64,000 nucleotides of DNA, from contig NZ_JACZFR010000006.1 in assembly GCF_014904815.1 (NCBI RefSeq), positions 124,001 to 188,000 of the forward strand, read 5' to 3'. Each line of letters begins with the position of its first letter. Within the stretch, counting starts at the first letter, position 1. Below, in pieces: positions 1-8,722 of the stretch. Position numbers and translations under genes: made by a program. Below the pieces are notes generated by a model. The model did no database searches and was not told the origin of the DNA. It was given only the letters and a program-made list of their open reading frames with translations. Source of the DNA: Microbulbifer taiwanensis. Lineage in GTDB: Bacteria > Pseudomonadota > Gammaproteobacteria > Pseudomonadales > Cellvibrionaceae.

Positions 1-1
1 G

Positions 2-343
2 CACTATGCGGCCAAACTGTCCTTTGAGACAGACTGCGCCGATGTCTGGTATGCGATCAATCACCAGCAGCGGGACTTCGTGTTGGTGGATGTGCGTATG
101 GAGACACTCTTCGCCGCCGGTCACCTGCCCGAAGCCATCAATATCCCCACGCGCAAACTCACCCCGGCGCGCCTGGCGGAATTTCCTCAGGAAACACTGT
201 TTGTCGTCTACTGTGCGGGGCCCCACTGCAATGGCTCCACCAAGGCAGCGTTGAAGCTCGCGCAACTGGGGCGACCGGTGAAGGAGATGATCGGCGGCGT
301 CACCGGCTGGATCGACGAGGGCCTGGGCCTCGCCCGCGGCTGA
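2..343 (+). CDS. Rhodanese-like domain protein (3' part, start lies before the window)
   Basis: The frame is open from the window edge, so the N terminus is missing. The visible 113 residues form a rhodanese fold: LVDVR and AINIPTRKL strands, then the active-site loop YCAGPHCNGS with the thiol cysteine that would carry a persulfide, followed by an AALKLAQLG helix and the closing GGVTGWIDEGL segment. Rhodaneses transfer sulfane sulfur or act as sulfur carriers; the substrate cannot be read from the fold. A GNAT gene follows directly after the stop, so the two are probably co-transcribed. Confidence 0.85.
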   Translation, partial: HYAAKLSFETDCADVWYAINHQQRDFVLVDVRMETLFAAGHLPEAINIPTRKLTPARLAEFPQETLFVVYCAGPHCNGSTKAALKLAQLGRPVKEMIGGVTGWIDEGLGLARG

Positions 344-808
344 GTGCCAGTGGAAACCGCCATCAGGCCGGCGACGCCGGCCGATATTCCGCAATTGATC
401 CCGCTTATCGTTGAGCACGCCGTCTTTGAAGCCGCGCCCTTCTTTGCCGACGTGCAATTTGCGCGGCGGCTCGCGGCCGCCGCCTTCGGCACGCGGCCGC
501 GGCTGCATCTGTGGCTGGCGGCGGAGGCGGAAAAATGCATTGGCTACGCCGCCGCCAGCCGCGAATTCAGCACCTGGAGCGCATCGGAGTACCTGCACCT
601 GGATTGCCTCTTTGTGCGCGCGGCCAGCCGTAGCGGTGGAATTGGAAGGCAGCTGGTCGCAGCGGTCGAGGCGCACGCACGGCAGATGAAACTGGCGCAA
701 ATGCAATGGCAAACGCCGGAGTGGAACCGTCGCGCCATCGAATTTTACCGGCGCCTGGGCGCAGCAGAGTTGGCCAAGCGACGTTTTTACCTGGACATTC
801 TCCCGTGA
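344..808 (+). CDS. GNAT-family N-acetyltransferase
   Basis: A 154-residue protein with GNAT features: an N-terminal IRPATPADIPQLIPLI segment, a central strand YLHLDCLFVRAASRSGGIGRQLV that contains the acetyl-CoA pyrophosphate-binding loop (R-S-G-G-I-G-R), and a C-terminal WNRRAIEFYRRLGAAE motif typical of the family. GTG at 344 abuts the upstream stop; a second GTG at 350 is possible. The family acetylates small amines or protein N termini with acetyl-CoA; the substrate is unknown. Probably translationally coupled to the rhodanese gene. Confidence 0.85.
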   Translation: MPVETAIRPATPADIPQLIPLIVEHAVFEAAPFFADVQFARRLAAAAFGTRPRLHLWLAAEAEKCIGYAAASREFSTWSASEYLHLDCLFVRAASRSGGIGRQLVAAVEAHARQMKLAQMQWQTPEWNRRAIEFYRRLGAAELAKRRFYLDILP

Positions 809-831
809 CGGCGATGTTTTTTCGGGTGGAT

Positions 832-1173
832 TCAGTTTCGGCGGACCCAGCCGAGGCTGAGCACATAGCGGGTGCCCGACTGTACTTCGCTGACGGCGTG
901 CTCGGCGATATCCGGGCGGAAGAGTTTTATGCGCGCGCTTTCGTAGATTGGCGAATCACATAAAAACTCGCCGCCCGATTTTGCCCGCTTGATCACGATA
1001 TTGAGTCGGTAGTGCCGGCCGGAATTCACCCGGTCGGTGTGCGGGGGGATGTGCACGCCTTCCCCGAAACGCAATAGGTAGAGATCGAAAGGGAGCGGCC
1101 ATCTGGTTCCCAGAAGCAGTAATTTTTCGTAGCCGGTTTGCTGCCGGCCTTTTTCCCAGCGCCAGGGTTTCAC
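832..1173 (-). CDS. 2-oxoglutarate/Fe(II)-dependent oxygenase-like protein
   Basis: A 113-residue protein with the elements of a small 2OG-Fe(II) dioxygenase of the prolyl-hydroxylase type. HIPPHTDRV supplies the H-x-D iron ligands, EHAVSEVQSGTRYVLSLGW supplies the distal His, and the R in SGTRYVLS is placed to hold the 2-oxoglutarate carboxylate. Such enzymes hydroxylate amino-acid side chains or small molecules; the substrate is not visible. It is shorter than the usual 180-220 residues. It lies downstream of the LysR gene, overlapping its stop by 4 bases, so the two form an operon. Confidence 0.7.
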   Translation of the reverse strand: MKPWRWEKGRQQTGYEKLLLLGTRWPLPFDLYLLRFGEGVHIPPHTDRVNSGRHYRLNIVIKRAKSGGEFLCDSPIYESARIKLFRPDIAEHAVSEVQSGTRYVLSLGWVRRN

Positions 1174-2087
1174 TGTGTGCTCCTCCCTTCAGCGTCGGAT
1201 CTTATCCGTTCGCGCAGAAACTCCACAAAGCGCCGCACCCGCAACGGCCGCGGTCCGGTGCCGGGGTACACGGCACTGAGCGGCGCCGAGTTGCCCCGCC
1301 AGTCGCTGAAGACCGGTACCAGCCGACCGGCATCAATGTCCTTGCGCACATCCAGTTCGCTCTTGTAGGCGAGTCCGAGCCCGTCCAGGGCCCACTCGCG
1401 CACCAGGGAGCCGTCGTTGCAGACACGGTCGCCGCTCACCTCCATCACCAGGGTTTCGCGCTTGCGCTGGAAGGGCCAGCGGCGCATGGCACTGCCGTTG
1501 CTGAAATAGACCAGGCAGTTGTGCGCCTCCAGGTCCCGCGGGTGTTTCGGACGGCCGTGCTTTTCGAGATAGGTGGGGCTCGCCACCAGCAGGCGGCGGT
1601 TATCCAAGAGCCGGCGCGCCACCAGTGCCGAGTCCGGCAGCTCGCCGCAGCGCAGCGCCAGGTCCAGGGGTTCCGACACCAGGTCGCGCATCGCATCGCC
1701 GGCCAGCAGGGTGAAGTGCACCTGGGGGTATTGGACCTGAAACTCATCCATCAGCGGGCGCAGCCACTGGCGCGCAAAATCCACCGGCGCGGTCAGGCGT
1801 ATCTCGCCGCTGATATCGGCGCAGTCGCGGTGTACCGCCTGTTGCGCATCCTCCAGCAGCGCCAGCCCCGGCTCGACACGCTCGCGGAACAGCAGGCCCT
1901 CGGGCGTCAGGCGCAGGCTGCGGGTGTTGCGTTCCACCAGGCGCACCTTCAGCTCCTCCTCCAGGCGCTTGAGGCTGGCGCTGGCGGCCGCCGGCGTGCG
2001 TTCCAGGCTGCGCGCGGCGGCGCTCAGTGAGCCCAGGCGGGCCGCTTCGACGAACAGGCGCAGGTCATTGAGGTTTGGCATCTTCAA
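1170..2087 (-). CDS. LysR-family transcriptional regulator
   Basis: A 305-residue LTTR. Residues about 4-63 form the winged helix-turn-helix (NLNDLRLFVEAARLGSLSAA ... LERTPAAASASLKRLEEELK), followed by a linker helix and a periplasmic-binding-protein-like effector domain (ISGEIRLTAPVDFARQWLRPL onward). It is close to the CrgA/DhcR-like branch that often controls neighbouring exporters or reductases. It is divergent from the MFS exporter at 2187 with about 100 bases between, the usual arrangement for an LTTR and its target. The effector is unknown. Confidence 0.92.
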   Translation of the reverse strand: MKMPNLNDLRLFVEAARLGSLSAAARSLERTPAAASASLKRLEEELKVRLVERNTRSLRLTPEGLLFRERVEPGLALLEDAQQAVHRDCADISGEIRLTAPVDFARQWLRPLMDEFQVQYPQVHFTLLAGDAMRDLVSEPLDLALRCGELPDSALVARRLLDNRRLLVASPTYLEKHGRPKHPRDLEAHNCLVYFSNGSAMRRWPFQRKRETLVMEVSGDRVCNDGSLVREWALDGLGLAYKSELDVRKDIDAGRLVPVFSDWRGNSAPLSAVYPGTGPRPLRVRRFVEFLRERIRSDAEGRSTQ

Positions 2088-2186
2088 AAACTATTTGAAA
2101 GTCTTTTACAGGTTTAGGCAATTATCAGTCGCGGCCGCCGACACCACAATAGGCGCAATCAAGTACTTCGGATTGAGGAGAGGATT

Positions 2187-3410
2187 GTGGTTGAAATGAT
2201 CGACGGGACTGAGCCGCGGCGCCTGCCGCCGGCGCTGCTGGCCCTGACGGCCGGTGCCTTCGGTATCGGCGTGACCGAGTTTGTGATCATGGGACTGCTG
2301 CTGGAGGTGAGCGCCGATCTGTCGGTGTCCATCTCCAGCGCCGGTATGCTGATTTCCGGCTATGCCCTCGGGGTGGTGGTGGGCGCGCCACTGGTAACTG
2401 CGCTCACCGCCGCCTGGCCGCGCAAACACACGCTGCTGGCACTGATGGGCATCTTTGCCCTGGGCAACGCCGCCTGTGCCCTGGCGCCCAGCTATGAATT
2501 CCTGATGCTGGCGCGGGTGGTGACGGCCCTTGCCCACGGCACCTTCTTCGGCGTTGGCTCGGTGGTCGCCACTGGGCTGGTGGCGCCGGAGCGCAAGGCT
2601 TCGGCTATCGCTATCATGTTCACCGGCCTCACGGTGGCGAATATTCTCGGTGTGCCCTTCGGCACCTGGCTGGGCCAGGCGTTCAGCTGGCGCGCCACCT
2701 TCTGGGCCGTGACCCTGGTGGGCCTGGTGGCGCTGGCGGTGATCGCGCTGTTCGTGCCGCGCGAGACCGCACCCCGGGCGCCGGACTGGCGCGCCGACCT
2801 GCGCGCCCTTGCGCGCCCGCCGGTACTGTTGGGGATGTTGACCACTGTGCTGGGCTTCGGCGGCATGTTTGTGGTCTTCACTTATATCGCCCCCGTCCTT
2901 ACCCAGATCAGCGGCTTCGGCGATGCGGCCGTGTCGCCGATCCTGCTGCTGTTCGGCGCCGGCCTGATCGCCGGCAACCTGCTCGGCGGGCGCTGCGCCG
3001 ATCGCTGGCTGGTGCCGTCGGTGCTCGGCAGCCTGTTGTTACTGGCCGCGGTGCTGGGACTGATGACCTTCGCCGTGCACAGCAAAATTCTCGCGCTGGT
3101 CTTCGTCGGCCTGCTGGGCGCCGCCGCCTTCGCCACCGCGCCGCCGCTGCAAATGTGGGTGCTCTCCCGGGCCGAGGGCGCCGGCCAGACCCTCGCCTCC
3201 AGTTTCAATATCGCCGCTTTCAACCTGGGCAACGCCATGGGGGCCTGGCTCGGCGGCGTGGTGATCGACGGCGGCTGGGGGCTGAATGCGCTCCCCTGGG
3301 TGGCCGCACTGGTGCCCCTGGCGGCGCTGGCGGTGGCGATTCTGAGCCTGCGCCTGGAGAGAGCGGCGGAGGTGCCCGCGCTCGAAGTGCAGCCGAACAC
3401 CTGTACCTGA
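2187..3410 (+). CDS. MFS drug/sugar efflux transporter, AraJ/DHA1-like
   Basis: A 407-residue inner-membrane protein with twelve hydrophobic segments. The N-terminal half carries FGIGVTEFVIMGLLLEVSAD, a signature of AraJ/YdhP-like DHA1 exporters, and the loop between TM2 and TM3 is short and basic (TAAWPRKHTLL). It probably exports small hydrophobic compounds or sugars by proton antiport. The start is GTG at 2187, chosen because GAGGAG ends six bases upstream; ATG 2196 is an alternative. It is divergent from the LysR gene and followed by an SDR, suggesting LysR control. Confidence 0.88.
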   Translation: MVEMIDGTEPRRLPPALLALTAGAFGIGVTEFVIMGLLLEVSADLSVSISSAGMLISGYALGVVVGAPLVTALTAAWPRKHTLLALMGIFALGNAACALAPSYEFLMLARVVTALAHGTFFGVGSVVATGLVAPERKASAIAIMFTGLTVANILGVPFGTWLGQAFSWRATFWAVTLVGLVALAVIALFVPRETAPRAPDWRADLRALARPPVLLGMLTTVLGFGGMFVVFTYIAPVLTQISGFGDAAVSPILLLFGAGLIAGNLLGGRCADRWLVPSVLGSLLLLAAVLGLMTFAVHSKILALVFVGLLGAAAFATAPPLQMWVLSRAEGAGQTLASSFNIAAFNLGNAMGAWLGGVVIDGGWGLNALPWVAALVPLAALAVAILSLRLERAAEVPALEVQPNTCT

Positions 3411-3446
3411 TTGTTACCTGTAACTGATTGTTGATTGGAGACTGTT

Positions 3447-4241
3447 ATGAATATTGACCTCAGCGGAAAAACCGCCCTGGTATCCGGCTCGACCCTGGGT
3501 ATCGGTTTTGCCATTGCCAAAGGCCTCGCCGACTGCGGCGCCGCGGTGGTGCTCAACGGGCGCAAACAGCAGGCGGTGGACGAAGCTGTCGCCGCGCTGA
3601 AGAAGGGTTTTCCCGGGGCCGAGGTGCGCGGCGTGGCCGCCGACCTGGGCACCGCGCAAGGCTGCGCGGCACTGGTCCGCGCCGAGCCCTCGGTGGACAT
3701 CCTGGTCAACAACCTGGGTATCTACGGCCCCCAAGATTTTTTCGAGATTCCCGACGATGAGTGGACGCGCTTTTTCGACGTGAATGTGCTCTCCGGCGTG
3801 CGCCTGTCGCGGGCCTATCTGCCGAGCATGCTGGAGAAAAACTGGGGCAGGGTGATTTTTATCTCCTCCGAGTCGGGCCTGAATATACCTGCGGATATGA
3901 TCCACTACGGTTTTACCAAGACCGCCAATCTCTCCATTGCCCGCGGCCTGGCCAAGCGGATGGCCGGTAGCGGTGTGACGGTCAACTCGGTGTTGCCGGG
4001 GCCGACCATGTCCGAGGGCGTGGAGGCAATGCTGCGGGAGGCCGCGGAGAGGAGCGGCCGTTCGATAGAGGAAACCGGTGTGGCATTCGTAAAGGAAAAC
4101 CGCTCCAGCTCCCTGCTCCAGCGACCGGCGACGGTCGAGGAGGTGGCGAATATGGTGGTCTATACAGCTTCGCCCCAGGCCTCCGCGACCACCGGCGCGG
4201 CACTGCGGGTGGACGGCGGTGTAGTGGATAGCATCGCCTGA
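3447..4241 (+). CDS. Short-chain dehydrogenase/reductase
   Basis: A 264-residue classical SDR. The cofactor loop SGSTLGIG is at residues 14-21, VDILVNNLG forms the core strand, the catalytic Ser is in FISSESG, and YGFTK gives the Tyr-x-x-x-Lys pair. The C terminus GAALRVDGGVVDSIA is the usual SDR ending. ATG 3447 follows a TGGAG ribosome site. It oxidises or reduces an alcohol or carbonyl with NAD(P)(H); the substrate is unknown. It lies 36 bases after the MFS gene and 25 before the esterase, so these three genes probably form one operon. Confidence 0.9.
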   Translation: MNIDLSGKTALVSGSTLGIGFAIAKGLADCGAAVVLNGRKQQAVDEAVAALKKGFPGAEVRGVAADLGTAQGCAALVRAEPSVDILVNNLGIYGPQDFFEIPDDEWTRFFDVNVLSGVRLSRAYLPSMLEKNWGRVIFISSESGLNIPADMIHYGFTKTANLSIARGLAKRMAGSGVTVNSVLPGPTMSEGVEAMLREAAERSGRSIEETGVAFVKENRSSSLLQRPATVEEVANMVVYTASPQASATTGAALRVDGGVVDSIA

Positions 4242-4266
4242 CGGCGATTGTAGAGGAGAACAGCGA

Positions 4267-5532
4267 ATGGAGTTCAATCAACAGGGCGCGTTGCGCAATC
4301 GTATTTTTTATCTGCTGCTGGCGTGGACAATTTTTGCCGCGCCGCTGGTGCAGGCCTCCGGGGAGAACGGCGGCAACTGGATTGCCACCTGGTCTGCCAG
4401 CCCGCAGCCGCAGTGGAGCGGTGATTTTGCCCTGCCCACAAAACTGCCTTTCCACCTGTGGAACCAGACACTGCGCCAGGTGGCGCGGGTCAGTGTCGGC
4501 GGCGAGCGGGTGAGGGTGGTGCTGTCCAACAAGTACGGCTCTCAACCCTTGAAAATCGGCGCCGCGAGCCTGGCGCTGTCCGCCGGCAAAGCGAAAATCG
4601 TATCCGGCTCGAACCGCGCCTTGACCTTCTCCGGCGAGAGGTCGCCGGTGATCCCGGCGGGTGCCGAGGTGGTCAGCGATCCGGTGGATCTTTCTCTGCA
4701 GCCGCTGCAGCAACTGGCGGTCAGCCTTTATCTGCCCGTGCCGACGCCACCGCAGACCTTCCACTGGGACGGGCTGCAGACCGCCTATATCGGTGCCGGT
4801 AACCAGATGGATGCGCGGGCCCTGGAGATTCAGGAGACCACCGACACGCGGATTTTCCTCAGCGGCATACTGGTGGATGCCGTCGATGACGCGCGCGCGA
4901 TTGCGACCTTTGGCGACTCTATCACCGACGGCAATGCGTCCAGCCCGAATAGCAACCACCGCTGGCCGGATTTTCTCGCCGCGCGCCTGGCCGGGAAAAA
5001 TATCGCAGTGGTCAACGCGGGCATCTCCGGTGCGCGCCTGCTCGACAACATCATGGGGGAGAATGCCCAGGCCCGTTTCGAGCGCGATGTGTTGGGCCAG
5101 CCGGGCGTGGAAACGGCGATTGTACTGATGGGTATAAACGATATCGGCTGGCCGGGTTCGGCACTGGCGCCGGACAAGGAGATACCGCAGGCGGCGCAGC
5201 TGGTCGCCGCCTACCGCCAGTTGATAGCGCGGGCGCATATCCGCGGGGTGCGCATTGTCGGCGCCACCCTGACGCCCTTCGAGGGGGCGCTGGATCAGTC
5301 ACCGATGGCCGGCTACTACTCCGCGGAAAAGGAACAGGTGCGGCAGGCCGTCAATCACTGGATTCGCACTTCCGGGGAATTCGATGCAGTGATCGATTTC
5401 GATGCAGTTACCCGGGATCCGCAGCGCCCATCCCGTTTCCTGCCCGCCTACGATTCCGGCGATCACCTGCACCCGGGAGATAAAGGTTATGAGGCGATGG
5501 CGGAGGCGGTCGATCTGGAACTATTGAATTAA
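4267..5532 (+). CDS. Secreted SGNH/GDSL-family esterase
   Basis: A 421-residue protein with an N-terminal signal peptide (basic start, hydrophobic core RIFYLLLAWTIFAAPLVQA). Residues about 30-200 form a beta-rich N-terminal domain. The SGNH hydrolase domain follows with block I FGDSITDGNA (nucleophile Ser), block III MGINDIGWPGSA and block V DHLHPGDKGY (catalytic Asp and His). The layout resembles secreted acyl-ester or carbohydrate-deacetylating hydrolases. GAGGAG lies just upstream of the ATG. A signal peptide beside an exporter operon suggests periplasmic or extracellular action; the substrate is not readable. Confidence 0.9.
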   Translation: MEFNQQGALRNRIFYLLLAWTIFAAPLVQASGENGGNWIATWSASPQPQWSGDFALPTKLPFHLWNQTLRQVARVSVGGERVRVVLSNKYGSQPLKIGAASLALSAGKAKIVSGSNRALTFSGERSPVIPAGAEVVSDPVDLSLQPLQQLAVSLYLPVPTPPQTFHWDGLQTAYIGAGNQMDARALEIQETTDTRIFLSGILVDAVDDARAIATFGDSITDGNASSPNSNHRWPDFLAARLAGKNIAVVNAGISGARLLDNIMGENAQARFERDVLGQPGVETAIVLMGINDIGWPGSALAPDKEIPQAAQLVAAYRQLIARAHIRGVRIVGATLTPFEGALDQSPMAGYYSAEKEQVRQAVNHWIRTSGEFDAVIDFDAVTRDPQRPSRFLPAYDSGDHLHPGDKGYEAMAEAVDLELLN

Positions 5533-5553
5533 AAAAGCCGGCACATGGCCGGC
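5529..5553 (-). terminator. Rho-independent terminator for the RND operon
   Basis: On the minus strand a GCCGGC stem, a 5-base loop and a matching GCCGGC are followed directly by six T. It sits about 50 bases past the stop of the RND gene. On the plus strand the A-run precedes the stem, so it does not serve the esterase. Confidence 0.8.
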
Positions 5554-5602
5554 AAAGGGGTATTGGTTCGAAAAGAGCGCGCGGTGCGCCACTGGCCCGC
5601 CG

Positions 5603-8600
5603 TCAGGCGGCGGCCAGTTTTGGTGGCTCAACGCCGTCGGCCGGCGCCTCCTCCGGGTCCGGCTGCGCGCGCCCCTCGGTCGCGGTCAGCGAGTAGAAGA
5701 CCGGCACCACGAACAGGGGTAACAGGGTGCCCAGCACCATACCGGTGACCAGCACAGTGCCGATGCTGTTGCGCGCCTCGGCGCCGGGGCCGGACACAAG
5801 CACCAGCGGCAGGTGGCCGAACACCGTGGCGGCGGAGGTCATCAGTACCGGGCGCAGGCGCGTCAGGGAGGCCTCGCGCAGCGCCGCCATCTTGGCCAGG
5901 CCGCGGGCCTGCAGTGTGTTGGCGAACTCGACGATCAGTATGCCGTTCTTGGCGATCAGCCCCACCAGGGTGATCAGCCCCACCTGTGAATAGATATTCA
6001 GCGTGGTGAAGTCCAGGAAGGTGAACAGCAGCGCGCCGGAGATGGCCAGCGGCACAGAGCCCAGTAGCACTATCAGCGGGTCGCGGAAGCTCTGGAACTG
6101 GGCCGACAGCACCAGGTAGATCAGCAGCACCGCGAAGCCCAGTGTGGCGGACAGGGTGCCGCCCTCCTGGCGTATCTGGCGCGATTCGCCGGCGTGGTCG
6201 ATCACCGCCAGGGCGCCGCCGGCAGCGAGGGCGGCCTCCTCCAGCACGCGCAGTCCCTCCTCCTTGGTGACGCCGGGATTGACGCCGCCGAAGATGCGCA
6301 CCGCATTGCGCTGCTGGAAGCGGTGCAGGGCGCGCGGCGCCGTCTCCGTCTCGATGCGGGTGAAGGCGGACACGGGCACCAGTTCACCGCCGGGACCGCG
6401 GATCTTCAGGTCCAGCAGCGGTGCCAGTGTGGCCCTGTCCTTGTCCCCCACCTGGGGAATCACCTTGTAGCTGCGGTCGTAGTAGTTGAAGCGATTCACA
6501 TAGCCGCCGCCCAGCAGTGTGCCCAGCTCCTGTGCCACGTCGGCCAGGTCCAGGCCCAGGTCGGCCACCCGCTCCCGGTCGAGCACCACCCGTGCCTCGG
6601 GCAGGTCGATTTTCAGGTCGCTGTCCACGTACAGGAACTTGCCGCTGCCCCAGCCGGCATTCATCACCTGCTGGGCCAGCGCCTGCATCTCCTCCAGGGG
6701 CGCGTCGCTGAGCAGCAGCATCTCCACGTCGTACATGCCCGGCGTCGGCAGGGGCGCGTCCATGCTGGGAAATACCCGCAGTCCCGGTATCTGGGATACG
6801 GCGCCGTAGACTTCGCCAAACATCTCCGCGGTGGAGCGATCGCGCTCTTTCCAGTCTTTCGTCACCAGGCCGCCGAAGCCGCCCCAGGCCGAGGTCAGCG
6901 ACCACATAAAGTCGGTTTCCGGCAGCGCGGCGATGGCCTCGGCCACTTCCATCGAGTGTCGGTTGCTGGCGGCCAGGGTCGAATCGGGCGCCGCCTCGAA
7001 GAAGAGGCTGATATGGCTCTGGTCCTCCACCGGCGCCAGCTCCTTCTTCGAGAAGTGGTGCAGCGGCCAGGCGGCGGCAGTGACCATCAGCGCTGCAACC
7101 ACTACCGCCCAGCGCATGGACAGGGCGCCGTCGAGCAGGCGCGCGTAGCCCCGGCTGACGGCATCGAAGATGCGGTTGACGCGCACCGTCAGCCAGGCCT
7201 CCTTGCCGTGGGGGTGCACGAAGCGCGAGCTCATTACCGGCGACAGGGTCAGGGCGACGAAGCCGGATACCACTACCGCGGCGGCCAGGGTGATGGCGAA
7301 CTCCAGGAAGAGGGCACCGGTCAGCCCGCCCTGGAAGGCGATGGGCGTGTACACGGTGGCCAGGGTGATGGTCATGGCGATCACCGGTCCGCGCAGTTCG
7401 CGCGCGCCGGCCAGTGCCGCTGCCACCCGCGACTTGCCCTCGCGCACATGCCGCTCGACGTTTTCCACCACGACGATGGCGTCGTCCACCACCAGGCCCA
7501 CCGACAGCACTATGGCCAGCAGGCTCAACAGGTTGAGGCTGAATCCGGCCATATACATCACCAGCCCGGCGCCGACCAGCGACACCGGCATGGCGATCAG
7601 TGGCACCAGTGCGGTGCGGATGGAGCCCATAAACAGGTAGACCACCAGGCCGACGATCAGGATGGTCTCCAGCAGCGTCTTGTTGATCTCCTCCAGGGCG
7701 TCGCGCATAAACATGGTGCCGTCCCAAACGAGTCGCATCTCCACGTCCTGGGGCAGTGTCGGGCGGATGCGCTCCATCTCGTCCTTCAGACGCTGGGCCA
7801 CTTCCAGTTCGTTGGAACCGACCAATGGCCAGACACCCAGGTAGACGTTTTCCTGGGTGTTGTACTTGGCCACCATCTCCGCCTCTTCCGCGCCCAGCTC
7901 AACGCGGGCTACGTCGTGCAGGCGCACCGTGGCGCCCTGGCGCTCAGAGACTATCAGGTTGGAGAACTCCTCCACCGAGCGCAGGTCGGTGTTGGCCAGC
8001 AGGTTGACCTGCACCCACTCGCCCTTGGTGCGGCCCACGGCGGCCAGGTAGTTGTTGCGCTGCAGGGCCGCGTGCACGTCGCCGGGAGAGAGATTCAGCG
8101 CCGCCAGGCGCTCCGGGTCTATCCACACCCGCATGGCCAGTTGCTGCGCGCCCTCGAAGGTCACCCGCTGTACGCCCTCCAGCGTCGCCAGCTGCGGCTG
8201 CAGTGTGCGCGACAGCCAGTCGGTCAGCGCCGGTACATCGCGCTCGGCGGAGGTGAAGCCCAGGTAGAAGGTGGCGTAGGGGCGGTCGGCGCGCTGCACC
8301 TCCACCACCGGCGGCTCTGCCTCCGCCGGCAGTTCGGAGCGCACCTGCTGCAGGCGCGCGGTGACCTCGGCCAGGGCGGTGGTGCTGCTGTGGTTCAGTT
8401 TCAGGTGCACGGTGACGGTGCTGACACCGGCGCGGCTGGTGGAATCGATATAGTCGACGCCGCTGATGGCGGCGACGGCGCGCTCAATCGGTGTGGTCAG
8501 GGAGGCGCGCACTGTTTCTGCGCCGGCACCGGGATAGACGGTGGTCACCACCACCGAGGAGCTTTCGAGAGTCGGGTACTGCTGCACCGGCAGCGACGAC

Positions 8601-8689
8601 AGGGCCCGCCAGCCGACCACCAGCAACAGCAGATTGGCCACCAGTGCCAGCACCGGGTGGCGGATAAAAACATCGGTAAATGCGCGCAT
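5603..8689 (-). CDS. RND efflux pump inner-membrane subunit (HAE1 family)
   Basis: A 1028-residue protein of full HAE-RND length with the expected order: TM1, porter domain PN1/PN2, TM2-7, second porter half, TM8-12. The proton-relay motif GLVVDDAIVVVENVERH in TM4 contains the paired Asp equivalent to AcrB D407/D408. FADRPY-type porter strands and the closing GNSIGTVLVTGMVLGTLLPLFVVPVFY-like region are present. It exports hydrophobic drugs or toxic metabolites, driven by protons, together with the adaptor encoded just upstream. No outer-membrane factor gene is adjacent, so a TolC elsewhere is probably used. A terminator lies downstream. Confidence 0.95.
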   Translation of the reverse strand: MRAFTDVFIRHPVLALVANLLLLVVGWRALSSLPVQQYPTLESSSVVVTTVYPGAGAETVRASLTTPIERAVAAISGVDYIDSTSRAGVSTVTVHLKLNHSSTTALAEVTARLQQVRSELPAEAEPPVVEVQRADRPYATFYLGFTSAERDVPALTDWLSRTLQPQLATLEGVQRVTFEGAQQLAMRVWIDPERLAALNLSPGDVHAALQRNNYLAAVGRTKGEWVQVNLLANTDLRSVEEFSNLIVSERQGATVRLHDVARVELGAEEAEMVAKYNTQENVYLGVWPLVGSNELEVAQRLKDEMERIRPTLPQDVEMRLVWDGTMFMRDALEEINKTLLETILIVGLVVYLFMGSIRTALVPLIAMPVSLVGAGLVMYMAGFSLNLLSLLAIVLSVGLVVDDAIVVVENVERHVREGKSRVAAALAGARELRGPVIAMTITLATVYTPIAFQGGLTGALFLEFAITLAAAVVVSGFVALTLSPVMSSRFVHPHGKEAWLTVRVNRIFDAVSRGYARLLDGALSMRWAVVVAALMVTAAAWPLHHFSKKELAPVEDQSHISLFFEAAPDSTLAASNRHSMEVAEAIAALPETDFMWSLTSAWGGFGGLVTKDWKERDRSTAEMFGEVYGAVSQIPGLRVFPSMDAPLPTPGMYDVEMLLLSDAPLEEMQALAQQVMNAGWGSGKFLYVDSDLKIDLPEARVVLDRERVADLGLDLADVAQELGTLLGGGYVNRFNYYDRSYKVIPQVGDKDRATLAPLLDLKIRGPGGELVPVSAFTRIETETAPRALHRFQQRNAVRIFGGVNPGVTKEEGLRVLEEAALAAGGALAVIDHAGESRQIRQEGGTLSATLGFAVLLIYLVLSAQFQSFRDPLIVLLGSVPLAISGALLFTFLDFTTLNIYSQVGLITLVGLIAKNGILIVEFANTLQARGLAKMAALREASLTRLRPVLMTSAATVFGHLPLVLVSGPGAEARNSIGTVLVTGMVLGTLLPLFVVPVFYSLTATEGRAQPDPEEAPADGVEPPKLAAA

Positions 8690-8722
8690 GGTTAATCTTC
8701 CTTAATTCTGTGGGGCTGCCGT

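Noticed and set aside
5529-5553. A plus-strand terminator for the SGNH esterase
   Set aside because: The A-run precedes the stem on the plus strand, so only leftward transcription would be ended.
6194-8695. An 833-codon frame on the plus strand opposite the RND gene
   Set aside because: It is a shadow of a high-GC gene: codon periodicity follows the minus strand, the peptide is rich in Gln, His, Gly and Arg, and the RND motifs are intact on the other strand.
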